A stretch of 34,795 bases of DNA from Zygnema cylindricum. Taxonomy: Eukaryota > Streptophyta > Zygnematophyceae > Zygnematales > Zygnemataceae. The notes below the pieces were generated by a model. That model ran no database searches, was not told the DNA's origin, and saw nothing but the letters and a program-made list of their open reading frames with translations. The position numbers were made by a program, and so were the translations under genes. This document shows positions 11,068-21,071 of this stretch, piece after piece (position 1 is the first letter of the stretch; each line of letters begins with the position of its first letter). The stretch lies in assembly GCA_037447655.1 (NCBI GenBank), contig JBBHKE010001589.1, positions 1 through 34,795 of the forward strand. The letters run 5' to 3'.

Positions 11068-13032
11068 GAAAGGAGGAGGGGGAGGAGGAGGAGGAGGACA
11101 CAATGAAGGTAAAGCGAATGACTAAACCAAAACAAAAAAAAAGCGCTGATTGGTTTGGACCTATAAGACATACGGCGTTTTTTTTTTTTTTGTCCTTAAT
11201 AAAGCAGAGAATGGTGGGATTTCAAAAAATTGAGGATTTGGGAGAGGGAGGAGGGAAGTAAGGACAGAAAAAAAAGAGCTTTAAAAAATCCTGACAACCC
11301 CTAAATATCCCTAAACCCTCGTATTTGACGATATATACTCTCTTTAATTAAAACGGGCGTTTATTGTGTTTAACTCACACTAATTTGTGTTTTGCCTAAA
11401 AAAAATTATGCAAAAAAAAAAAAGTGGTGCAATTCATTTTATTTTTGCTGAGAAGTGTATTTTTTTAAATTAATATAATCGATATCGTTAAAATTTCCCT
11501 CTCCTTTTCCTCTCCCTCTCCCTCTCCCCCTTCCCCTTGTCCTTCCACTCTCCCCCCTCTTCCTCCTCTTCCTCCTCCTTCCCCTCCCCCTCCCCCCCCT
11601 CTCTCTCTCCCCCCCTCCCTCTCTCTCCTCTCTCTCTCGCTCCCTCTTTTTCCCTCTTTCTCTCCCTTATTTATCCCTTTTGTCTTCAGATATCGGAATC
11701 GAAACACACAATCTACTTTTTTTTTACAATCAAGATGAGGACTCTTTTTTTTGCCCTTTTTCGAGGCTTCCTTTCTTATCTTGTCGAAAAAAAGTTTTTA
11801 CAAAAAAAAATATATATATATATAACAAAAGTTTTCCGTATTGTTTTTGTCCGTATCTAGTCATCTTTTCTAAAGTTTAGTTTTTCATTTGAGGTCTTTC
11901 GTCCCTTTTGTATAAAATTTCAGGAATGTTTTAATATTGCACAAATTGTTTTTCAAATTTTTCCTTTTTTTTTTCTTTAGAAGGAAATGGAAGTTCTTTT
12001 TTTGCCCATGTAGTGATCTTTTTTCTCACTTTCCTCGTCTCTCGTTTTTTTTTTTGTCTTAATCCTTTTTGTTCGATCTTTTCCTTGTCTTTATGTTTTT
12101 TTTTTCCTTTTTTTTTTCCTCCCTCTCTCCCAGACCATTGTTGTCTATCTAGTTACAATATTAGTATTTCTTTTTGTTTTATTTGTTGGTTTGTGTGACA
12201 TTTGTCACTTTCGTTCTCGCCTTTCTATTTTTTTTATTTCCATTTACTCAAAATGGTTTACCATTGCAAATTATTGTTGACAGATATATAAAACTATTTT
12301 ATTATACAGTTTTTTTTGTCAAAAATTAAGTCTCGTTGTTCTCTAAACCCCATGATCCCCATTGCAAAAAGTTTGACTGAGATAAAAGCGATGATCTTGA
12401 AACTTGTTTTTTTTTGTTTTGTTTTTTTTTTTTTTTTGTCCGAGTTTTTTCTCGAAGGTATGGGACATGTGTGGATTTAAAGAATTTTCTTTTTACAACA
12501 TTTTTAGGAAACTTTCAGAGGGAGAGTTCTCAAAACAACGCAGATTCAAAAAAGGAGTTTAAAACGGATAGAGCTTCATTGGTTTTCGGAGTTTTCTCTT
12601 AGTTTTGGAAAAAAAAATAAGCTCCATTCTAAAGTAAACATCCTTGGTTAAAAAATTGTGAAAAAAGTTGTAGGCTGATAAAACTGTGGATATTTTCCAC
12701 CAACTTAATAAACCAGCTAAAAGACAGAAAGGAAAATGATGCATAAATGCGAATTAAAACATTTTATATGGCCCAAAAATCATGTATATTACAAACATTC
12801 TCATGCAAAACAACACGAAAACAAGAAGGGTGACTTGAAAACAAAGGGGATTTCGCACAAATTTACAGTTATTTATTCTGTTCCCAAAAAAACAAATTTC
12901 TGTACAAGATTTTTTCCATGATGTTTTACAAGTGTACAAGTTTTGTTGTATTTTGAAACTAAAAATCAAAAACACATCTTTGGAAAAAATCGCGAAGTCA
13001 CATGTATTTGAGCCGAAAAGACCTAAGATCCC
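11068..13032. other. SRP9 3' flank and spacer; no gene recognised
   Basis: A candidate poly(A) signal, AATAAA, lies at 11198-11203, 131 bp after the SRP9 stop. A pyrimidine-rich tract spans about 11499-11665, and a short TA run about 11809-11822. The rest is AT-rich with many T runs. Open frames are short and of low complexity. SRP9 and the cysteine-rich gene converge on this interval, so it should hold both 3' UTRs. Confidence 0.55.
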
Positions 13033-13530
13033 CTACAATTTCGAAAAAAAAAAACTCCGCCCTGTATTCCCCTTTTGTATCATCTTCTCTCCTCTTTTTT
13101 CAAACGTATTTATAATTTCCAAACACGAAAATTCCCAGAAATCGCCAAGAACATCGCCCAAAATCCTCCGAACATCGCTCAAAATTGCCCAAAAGTAGTC
13201 GAATCCCGCCAAAAATCGCGGCCACCAAACCGGCCCCGAAGCAACTCCGCCTGCCACGGCAACACCTGCACATGCAGACATACACGATGCTTGGGCCGCA
13301 TTACAACCCAAAATTACTAATGGTGTTCCTGCGCCGGCAGTTATAGTTCCCACAATGCTACCGGCTGCCCCATAACAGGTTACCCATCCTGCGGAGCACG
13401 CAGCTTGACAGGCGCCATAGCCAAATAAAGCGCCGAAAATTCCGGCATTCGCCGAAGGTGTGTTTCCAGCAACTAGTGCGAGGATCAAAATAGTCGCAAA
13501 AAGTTTTTTGTCGTGAATTGGTAAAGCCAT
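13033..13530 (-). CDS. small secreted cysteine-rich protein, zygote-specific class V-like
   Basis: The ATG at 13530 opens a 165-residue frame. Residues 1-29 form a signal peptide (hydrophobic FATILILALVAG core, likely cut after SANA), so the product should enter the secretory pathway. The mature part is rich in Ala and Gly and has six Cys at 41, 45, 52, 76, 83 and 87, a mirror spacing CX3CX6C-X23-CX6CX3C. The GACQAAC, WVTCYGAAG and CNAAQ..CM motifs resemble the small family named after the Chlamydomonas zygote-specific class V protein, found in scattered algae and other eukaryotes; its function is unknown. The tail after residue ~100 lacks that character and may be intron read-through (candidate donor CAG|GTGTTG). 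A copia LTR ends 35 bp upstream, so the native promoter is displaced. Recognition is by motif, not search. Confidence 0.6.
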   Translation of the reverse strand: MALPIHDKKLFATILILALVAGNTPSANAGIFGALFGYGACQAACSAGWVTCYGAAGSIVGTITAGAGTPLVILGCNAAQASCMSACAGVAVAGGVASGPVWWPRFLAGFDYFWAILSDVRRILGDVLGDFWEFSCLEIINTFEKRGEKMIQKGNTGRSFFFSKL

Positions 13531-13543
13531 TTGAGGAATTTTC

Positions 13544-13615
13544 TTAGCGGTGGTGATGGTGGGTGTGTTGCTCTGCAGCAACAGGGACACTGCCAGAAGC
13601 TGCAGAGTCACCCAT
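13544..13615 (-). other. short uORF: LTR-encoded gag start read into host flank
   Basis: The gag ATG inside the LTR (13615) gives 16 gag codons, leaves the LTR within a codon, reads seven host-derived codons and stops at 13544. It ends 13 bases before the ATG of the cysteine-rich gene. If the LTR drives that gene, this would be an upstream ORF on the transcript. Structure is seen; effect is inferred. Confidence 0.6.
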
Positions 13616-14319
13616 TTAGTTCAGCAAAAGGCAACCCAAAAAGTACCACACAAATGGCCAATTTTGACCAGCTTATACTTAGAACTACAAAAGCCACTTA
13701 GGCTTACAACACATCTCACTTAGAGCTCACACTTAACACAGTATACTGAGAGAGTTTCAAGCACAAACTTTGATCAGTCACAAAGTGACATGCACACAAA
13801 GACTTTGTGACTTGCACACAAAGACAGACTTAAATGTCACTTTACTTAGTGAACTTGAACAAGTTAATTTTCCAAATGTCTGTCCTAATTTATACCACTA
13901 CGCCTATCTATTTTCCTAACTACCAATAAGATCACAGTGGGCGCACTATCGTACTGTCAATTCCACTATCTGGTACAATTAATCTAGAGTGTAATCTCCT
14001 GCTTTAGATAACCCTGATTTGTCACTTACGCTAAAAACTGTACAGTACTATTCTAAGCACTACTACGCACTACGACAGAGTATACTTTGGTGGTAAGTTT
14101 ACAACCGACTTTTTCTACACCAATAAGGTATTTGTTCGCCGACCAGTCCGTAAAATTCGCGTTGACGTTCAACCGTAACTTAGTGTTTCATTTAGTGCGC
14201 ACGAAATTCATGTTCGTGTGGAATTCTTGTTACGTCGGTAAAATTGTTTCGTCGCTGGTCATCGCTACTCCAGCGAAGAGATTATCTTCATCGCTGAGAG
14301 TCCATAGTTTTCCAAAACA
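13566..14319 (-). repeat. LTR of family A (3' LTR of copia element 1)
   Basis: The 754-bp LTR starts TGTTTTGG (at 14319, reading minus) and ends GAGCAACA (at 13566). It aligns with the LTR at 25465-26197 over its whole length. Just upstream on minus is a polypurine tract, TTTAGGGGGGGTAT (14320-14333). The 3' flank is gggtg (13561-13565), the presumed 5-bp target duplication, whose partner is not found in the window. A 22-bp internal tandem duplication (13786-13829) is absent from the other copy. The last 50 bp encode the gag start. Confidence 0.9.
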
Positions 14320-14658
14320 ATACCCCCCCTAAACTTTGGACTCTTAGTCACCTAGACCACAAGCTTCCCTTTAATATATTAATTTTGGAGCGGGTAATGC
14401 CTTTGTTAGCAAGTCAGCAACCATATTCGAATCTGGCAGGTATTGAAGTTTTATGATTTTAGCAAAAACTTTTTCCCTAACAAAATGCAGCTGTATATCC
14501 ATATGTTTGCTCTTGAAATGGTGACTTGGGTTGGATGCGATAGATATGGCTGCCTGGTTGTCACACCAAACAACTTGTGCCCTGTTCTGCATGAATCCCA
14601 ACTCTTGCAAAATTGATTTAACCCAGAATAACTCCTTTACCGCAGCGCTTGCTGGCAT

Positions 14659-14700
14659 ATACTCAGCTTCCATCGTCATATACTCAGCTTCCATCGTTGA
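14659..14700. repeat. 21-bp in-frame tandem duplication in RNase H
   Basis: catatactcagcttccatcgt occurs twice in a row, so the MTMEAEY motif, which includes the catalytic Glu, is doubled without a frame change. Confidence 0.9.
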
Positions 14701-14872
14701 TTGAGCTGTGACCTTTTGGAGTTTGCTACTCCAACAACACGTTCCTGTCCCAATCTTCAACACATATCCGGTTGTCGATCTTCTGCTTCGTATGTCGCCA
14801 TAGCTGGCGTCGCTCCAGGTGTTGATCTTCACTTCTGTTCCTCCTAAGTTTAGATATAAATTTCTTGTCCCT

Positions 14873-14960
14873 GATAGATATTTTAGGACTATTTTTGCAG
14901 CATCCCAGTCTGCCTTGATAGATATTTTAGGACTATTTTTGCAGCATCCCAGTCTGCCTT
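14873..14960. repeat. 44-bp exact tandem duplication
   Basis: Two identical 44-bp units (14873-14916, 14917-14960). The period is not a multiple of three, so it breaks pol between the RT and RNase H frames. Confidence 0.95.
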
Positions 14961-15414
14961 TTTCAGATTCTGTAGACTTTTGCTAAGTACTCCTACAGCA
15001 GCAGCAATGTCAGGACGAGTACAATTCATAAAATAAATTAGGCTACCAACTATTTGCCTATTAAGAATATTACTCAAATTTTCTTCCTTTGACTCATCTC
15101 TTATCAATACTCCGGAGGAAATTTCTAGTCCTTCAAATTTTTGCCTGTTTTCCATTGGCGTTGAATAACTTTTTGCATCTGACATTTCAAATCTTTTTAA
15201 CATATTCCCTATGGCTTCCTTTTGTGTCAACCTGATTATTTTGTTTTGTCTATCCCTATCTTCCTGAATTCCTAAGATGTATTTTGCTTCTCCTAAATTT
15301 TTCATTTCAAATCTAGTATTCAAGGCTTTCTTTACTTTATTAATTTCTGTTAGTGATTTGCTCAGTATGAGCAGATCATCTACATATACTACAATGTAAA
15401 TCACCCTTTCCTCT

Positions 15415-15604
15415 CCTTCCATAATACAGACAGAATGGTCTGAGCTTATTTTGACAAATCCTAACTTAGTAAGGAATTCATCTAATTTAAGGTTCCACTG
15501 ACGTGGGGTCCTTCCATAATATAGACAGAATGGTCTGAGCTTATTTTGACAAATCCTAACTTAGTAAGGAATTCATCTAATTTAAGGTTCCACTGACGTG
15601 GGGC
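15415..15604. repeat. 95-bp tandem duplication in reverse transcriptase
   Basis: Two near-identical 95-bp units (15415-15509, 15510-15604) differ at one clear base (ataatac/ataatat). The frame is shifted. Confidence 0.95.
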
Positions 15605-15654
15605 CTGTTTCAATCCACATAATGATTTTAGTAATTTACAGACAAGGTTTTCTT

Positions 15655-15780
15655 TTCCTTTTTCTTCGTACATTTATGGTTGCTTCATATAGATAACCTC
15701 CTCTAATTCCCCGTCTTTTCCTTTTTCTTTGTACATTTCTGATTGCTTCATATAGATAACCTCCTCTAATTCCCCGTGTA
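15655..15780. repeat. 63-bp tandem duplication in reverse transcriptase
   Basis: Two diverged 63-bp units keep the frame and repeat ELEEVIYMKQ. The differences between units show the duplication is not a simple assembly echo. Confidence 0.92.
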
Positions 15781-16855
15781 GGAAGGCGGCTCTTTTAACA
15801 TCCATCTGATGAATTTCCATATCTTTTATAGCTGCCATGGTAAGCAAAATTCTGACAGTGGGAAATCTGACTACCGGTGAAAACGTTTCTTCAAAGTCAA
15901 ATCTTTCTTTTTGATTATAACCTTTAGCAACTAGCCTAGCTTTATATCTTTCAATCGTATTATCTGGATTTAATTTTACCTTAAATACCCACTTACTTCC
16001 AATGGCTTTTCGATCTGGTGGTAGTTCGACCAATTCCCAAGTTTGAGCCGCTATAATTGACTTCATTTCGTCATTCGCAGCTACAATCCAATGTTTTTTT
16101 TTTTGTACAGAAAATGCTTCTTGAATGGTTAAGGGTTCTCCGGATGCGGCCGAGTGTGCATACATTGTCGTTGAATCTTTTAGTCTCGAACTTATCCTTT
16201 TCTCTCTTGTGCTAGTCTTTCCCCCCCCCCGGAAAATTTGACGCTGGAATCGAGGGATCTCTCCTTGAAATTCTCTCCTTGAAATTCTTGTTAATAGGAC
16301 AGAGTTATCAAACTCGTGTTCCGTGGATCCATTTGTTTCCGTCTGAGGTAATTCATTCATTTCTCTTTGAGGTGTTGCCGTTGTTTCCGTGTTAGGAGTA
16401 ATAGTCTGCTCGTTGTTCACTTGTCTTACTTCGTCAAGGACCACGTATTCCATCTCCCTTTTGTATCTCTGTTTGGGTGTTAGTGCAAATACATCCACTA
16501 AATCTGACTCATCTTTCACAAGGATGTTTCTAGCAACTACAATTTGGTTGGTGCCTGGTATGTTGACTCTATATCCTTTAGCAATATTATCACATCCTAG
16601 TAGGATGCCAGGCATTCCTTTTGGCTCCATTTTCCATCTACTTGGATCGTTGTCAAATACTCTAAAATGATTAACATCCGGTTTCTCTTTTGTCCATAGT
16701 TCATAAGGTGTCTTTCCTGGTGTTGCTTTAATTTCTAGTCTATTTTTAATATATGCAGCACAATTTAAGGCCTCTGCCCAATATTTCACGCTTACTCCTT
16801 TATCCGCCAACATAGTCCGAGCACACTCTATCAGTTTTGTATTTAATCTTTCCAC

Positions 16856-17720
16856 AAATCCATTTTGTTCAGGTGAGTTTGGAACTGTTAGTTGGTCTGA
16901 AATTCCATGTTTTCTTTGAGAAAGTCCAAAAACACCTGTGAGACGTATTCTCCTCTGTTATCGGATCAGAGATTTAAAATGGGAACTCCATGTATCTTTT
17001 CGCTCCAGATTCTGTATTCTCGAAAGCATTCAAAAACTTCACTTTTTCTTTTCAAAAAATACACCTTCGTATATCTTGAAAAATCATCCGTTAATGTAAG
17101 CATATATCGGACTCCCCCCATAGACGGTATTTTGGAAGACCAAACATCTGAATGTATTACTTTTAAAACTCTTTAAGCTCTGTGACCACTTTCAGCTAAA
17201 AATGGTAATTTGTGAATCTTTCCTAAAGTACATCCATCACATAGTTCATTTGACTTATCTTGAGAATTTTTTTTCTCCTTTGACTTTGTCATTTTTCACG
17301 ATTTTCCTTAACCTTTCTCGATGAACATGCCCTAGTCTTTTATGCCATAGATCATTATCATTTGTTATAGCTGAGTACATAACCTTCTTTCCATTAAATT
17401 GTTCAGCAAGATCAAGCCTATACATCATATTTTCTCCTCTAGTTTGCAACAAATCCATTCATACTGACTACTTATTTTCCATGCTTGAGACTTACTTCAA
17501 ATGCTTTGCTCTCAACCAAAGATGTTCTAAACTAGTTTTTACTGAATTTTGGAATATATAACACATCATTGAAGGTCCTATCTGCTGTCTGACCCTCAAT
17601 TTTGAGTTTAAGATTCACCTTTCTTTTCGAGCTTGCGACTACATAACTGTCATCAGCATAGTAGATGTTTTGTGGTGAGATTGGATCGAGAGTTTTGAAT
17701 AGCTCCTTGTCGCCGCACAT
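16856..17720 (-). pseudogene. copia element 1 protease to integrase core, broken
   Basis: At 17720-17532 the protease-linker region is readable (KELFKTLDPISPQNIYYADD). The protease active site just upstream (about 17725-17745) is mutated: the DTG triad seen in element 3 is replaced by Asp-Lys-stop. 17458-17255 holds the pre-integrase HHCC region (LWHKRLGHVHRERL). Integrase core homology continues to 16856 with stops and a frameshift; the first catalytic Asp is in a damaged stretch. The product would be inactive. Confidence 0.85.
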
Positions 17721-18004
17721 GTGAGCAGTTGCTCATTTGTCCATAATCCATGTGTTCTCTTTTGGTCCAAAGGCAAAAAAAGCGGTTGCCTTTATTGGCT
17801 GTTTATAGGGTTTTCCTTTGTTGGAAGGACGCCGGTTGTTGTTCCATCCTTTGCGAAAGTTTCCTGTCAAAGTGTCCTTTTTCAAAACTGGACATTCTCG
17901 TACCAAATGATCTTTGTTAAAACAGTAAAAACAGGCCCATGGGTTCTTAGTTGATCAACCTGTCTAATACTGATTTCTATTTTGAAACTGAGTGTTTAAT
18001 ACTT

Positions 18005-19312
18005 GTGAAATTCTATGGGCTCCATTGCCACACAGAATTCGCAGGTCCAAAGGAAGCTAATCTAGATAGTGCCGACTCCAAGTTTATATAAACCCAAATG
18101 ATTGACCCCTTGAAAATCAAAACCCCATGTAAGCTTCACACCTCTGAAATAAGACTTTCTGTGTGCTCAGTTCCATCACAGAATGCAAAGTTAAAATATG
18201 AGATTATGATAACATTCCCCACTTTGACTTTCCCTTAGAAATGCAGCCACCCACGCAGGAAAAAACTCAGACCGACAACACCCCTGTGTAGCGTGGACTC
18301 CCTTGAGTCTGCAGCAAAAAGAATCACTGAATTTGGTCAACTGAATTGATAGTTATGGCTGGCCAAAGTTTGCCATTTATACAAGGTGCTCTCTGGGAGA
18401 GTCAACTACCTACCCGAAATATTCTAAGTCCTAGACCCCTCTCTAAACCCTCTAGTACTGAGGTACGGACCAATCACATTACTGTATAGTACATAAAGGT
18501 ACAAATGCCGGTGTACCTTTTGTACGGACATCGTACGACATGGCTAATAAGTCAACAAATGTCCTATCCGGATTCGCTCTTGAATTCTCCGGAATTCCTG
18601 CCTCCAAATCTTATCTCTCCACGTGGCGCCAGGTCATGCCGCGTCATAAAAACGGTACCGTGCAGAAAGTACAGGCGCCGGAGTACTTTCCGTACGGACA
18701 TTGTTTGATGATGTCATAATGTGACATTTGTCACATCCAGATTTGTTTAAGATCCTTTCCGGAGATTCCGCAACCTGTACAATGTTGACACGTGTCATCC
18801 GGAGTGGCGGCGTCAGAAAACGCCAAGGCGGCCATTCCGGAATCTCAGCTAGCACCACGGCCGTCGATTAAATCTGGTATCCATTCTTACCCGTCGAAAA
18901 TAAGTGCGCGGTATTTGTTTCGCCGTCGAAACAAATGCGCGGTATCAATTTCGCGTAAACCATACTTCACTAAATTGTTTCTATGTACTAAGGATCTTTT
19001 TGCGCCGTTAAATGAATTCGTCTACGTGTACATATTTATATAATTATCAAACCTTATATGTCCTAGCACTAGTCCTAGACTAAATGGACAAAGCTAATGA
19101 CTACGGGACGGTTCACCGACGGTAGGTACCAGGATCAATTCTTGGGTCCGTCAAATACCATTTTGGTAAACATACCTATATTATCTATTTCTGTCTCCCT
19201 GGAGAGCTTAGGCAGCCATGGCTCTAGCTCCCTCTCCAGCCTTCAGTGACTACGACAAGTGTGGGGGCTTGGAGAAGGGAGTCAGGGGCAGACTGCCTCT
19301 ACTCTTTTCTAT
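18005..19312. other. 1.3-kb insertion within gag, flanked by a 40-bp duplication
   Basis: Gag homology stops at 18004 and resumes at about 19314. The 40 bp before and after the insertion are the same gag segment with two differences. No coding ORF, LTR pair or TIR was found inside. It holds two GTAC hairpins 170 bp apart (18495-18520, 18665-18690), a tgtgac/gtcaca inverted repeat near 18720, and a short repeated GCGCGGTAT segment near 18906-18945. It could be a solo LTR of a third family or filler DNA from break repair. Confidence 0.6.
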
Positions 19313-19911
19313 CTGATACTGATTTCTATTCTGAAACTGAGTGTTTAATACTTGACCTGTTTCGCTTCCCTTCGTTGCTAGACTAGTAGATTCTTCTTGT
19401 AACACTAGTTGAATTGCCATTATTAGGTTCCAAGATGATTAATCTATTTTCTTTAGTGCATCTGAGGCCCCTTTATATTCCTCATGTAAAACTCTCATAA
19501 GCAACATGGCTTGTTGTGCAACAAGAAAAACACCTCCTGAGCATGCATTTTTTAAAAACAACTTCCTAAGACCATAACAATAATCTGAGATGTGACCACC
19601 ATTGTACTTATACTCAAAAATACTTGTAGCAATTATCATTTGTCACAAAACATTCGTCTGTTGATACATATCTTCCAAGGATCCCCAAATTTCTTTCGCC
19701 TTGTCCATCTGAATATGTGCCATCCCGATTTCCAAAGATAGTGCTTGCATGAGTGCACTGATACACTTTGTATTCTTTTTGCTCCACTTAGGATCTGTTT
19801 CGGCAAAGGAACCATCCACCACTTTTATGAGTTCTCTTTCGACAAAGTAGAGCTTCATGATTCCTCTACAGTATAAGTAGTTGTCTCCATCAAACCTAGG
19901 TACTCTAGGCT

Positions 19912-19925
19912 GTGGGCCCATAACC
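19912..19925 (-). other. primer-binding site of element 1 (half-tRNA-iMet type)
   Basis: Reading minus, GGTTATGGGCCCAC follows the LTR end directly. It is complementary to the anticodon arm (GTGGGCCCATAACC) of plant-type initiator tRNA-Met, not to its 3' acceptor end. Drosophila copia uses this internal region through a cleaved half-tRNA primer. The site lies inside the gag reading frame. Confidence 0.85.
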
Positions 19926-20064
19926 TGTTGCTCTATAGCAACACTGACACTACCAGAAGCTGTAGAGTCACCCATCTAGTTTAGCAAAAGGCAACCCAAA
20001 AAGTACCACACAAATGGCCAATTTTGACCAGCTTATACTTAATACTACAAAAGCCACTTAGGCT

Positions 20065-21048
20065 TGTTGTTCTTCAACCACAGTAGCAGGAGGAGAGCCA
20101 GAAGCAGTAGTAGTGGAAGTAGACATTTAAAGCAGAAGCTAACAAGCACCCTACTCAACAGCCAACTTCAAGATGTGATAGAATGCAACTCAGTGATCTA
20201 TGCTGACTCAAATTCTGCATAACAGTAGTAAGCACAGTGTAAAACCACTCCACAAAGATTAAACTCAATTGATCCAGCCAACTATAAGATATTCACACTG
20301 CAGATTCACAAAAACTGCCTTAGTAGATTAATATCCCAAGACTTGGATAATCACAATTTGTCTAATCCTAAACTATATACTCACAGTGAGTATCTACTGG
20401 TCACACTAATTTAAGTGACTGTACTACTGTACTGTTTTATGCTACGACAAAGTACTAAAACTGTACTTACTATTCTGAGAGTACTTCCAAAACCTAATTT
20501 TGCCTTTTCTCTAAATCTGAATAGAGCGACACTATTTTAACTAGCTAAACTACAAAACCTTGCTGCCAGTTATTTACAAATAGAAGGCCGTACATTAACT
20601 GTTCCTGGCGTTTAGTCAACAGTGGTCCGTAACATTCGGTTGACTATTCTCGTGTAGTACGAAGCACGTGATACCGTCGAACTGTGCTTCGTCATTTGTG
20701 GGCCGTTCTGAATCGCATCCGTCAATTCAATGTCAATCAACGACCCTTCTTAGCTGACCGTACCATATTTTTCAGATATGCGGTTTGCATTCCTTTCGTC
20801 CGATTGCATCAAATCGCTTGTTAATCTCCCGACACGTGTAACTGGTCATCGATGCTACTCCTTGAAACCTACAACACCCTTTTCCTGCCGACGCGTGTCC
20901 AACTGGCCGTACAGTACACTATCTTAGTCTTCTGTTACTGTAACATTATTTGAGGAAAGTATTACAGGTTTTCATTTCCCAAAATATTATAAGTCATGAA
21001 TTCCTCCTCACAGCTCTATCTACTGAGTAAAGATTTCCAATTTCAACA
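20065..21048 (-). repeat. LTR of family B (3' LTR of copia element 2)
   Basis: The 984-bp LTR starts TGTTGAAATTGG (at 21048 on minus), directly after the PPT TTTAGGGGAG, and ends GAAGAACAACA at 20065. It interrupts the family A LTR of element 1; the flank aggct (20060-20064) is the presumed target duplication. An ATG at 20126 opens a gag-like start of 20 codons plus two bases before the LTR end, the same phase as family A. No second copy lies in the window, so the boundaries rest on TG/CA, PPT and the broken host LTR. Confidence 0.8.
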
Positions 21049-21071
21049 CTCCCCTAAATCTTTAGACTTAG

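Larger units (their letters stand above)
14371..16855 (-). pseudogene. copia pol 3' part: integrase tail, reverse transcriptase, RNase H
   Basis: Three main open pieces follow one another on minus. 16855-15674: integrase tail (ECARTMLADKG, KTPYELWTKEKPD), then the RVT_2 domain (SKWVFKVK, RLVAKGY, FSPVV). 15422-14889: palm with the catalytic YVDD and the LGIQ motif. 14832-14371: RNase H (WSDASYGD, TGYVLK, EAEYM, WCDNQAA, KHMDIQLHF). Frames are broken near 15674, 15422 and 14832-14889. Each break lies at or beside a short tandem duplication of 95, 63 or 44 bp, suggesting duplication caused much of the damage. Catalytic residues remain readable. Confidence 0.9.
17800..19975 (-). pseudogene. copia element 1 gag, split by a 1.3-kb insertion
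   Basis: Gag begins at the ATG at 19975, within the 5' LTR remnant, and runs through the PBS. Recognisable parts: N-terminus with GDNYLYCRGIMKLYF (19975-19643), then a stop, then a UBN2-like part (KEIWGSLEDMY, LLMRVLHEEY) to about 19354. Homology resumes at 18004 toward lower coordinates with the linker and CCHC zinc knuckle (CFYCF..DH...ECP). About 40 bp of gag is present on both sides of the insertion. Gag would form the virus-like particle; this copy is dead. Confidence 0.85.
13566..20064 (-). mobile_element. Ty1/copia retrotransposon, element 1 (family A), decayed
   Basis: Order on minus: remnant of the 5' LTR (20064 to 19926), PBS (19925-19912), gag, protease, integrase, reverse transcriptase, RNase H, PPT, 3' LTR (14319-13566). 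PR-INT-RT-RH order defines Ty1/copia. The 5' LTR is cut at 20065 by LTR B of element 2, which therefore inserted later; the expected LTR remainder on the far side is not seen and may lie in the gap. Gag is split by a 1.3-kb insertion. The coding region has several stops, frameshifts and at least four short tandem duplications. It cannot move by itself. Confidence 0.88.

Noticed and set aside
13033-13615. Cysteine-rich gene as a fusion with gag captured by a retrotransposon
   Set aside because: The gag homology stops exactly at the LTR end (CAACA), and family B stops at the same point. The LTR itself carries the gag start, so this is an insertion next to the gene, not a capture.
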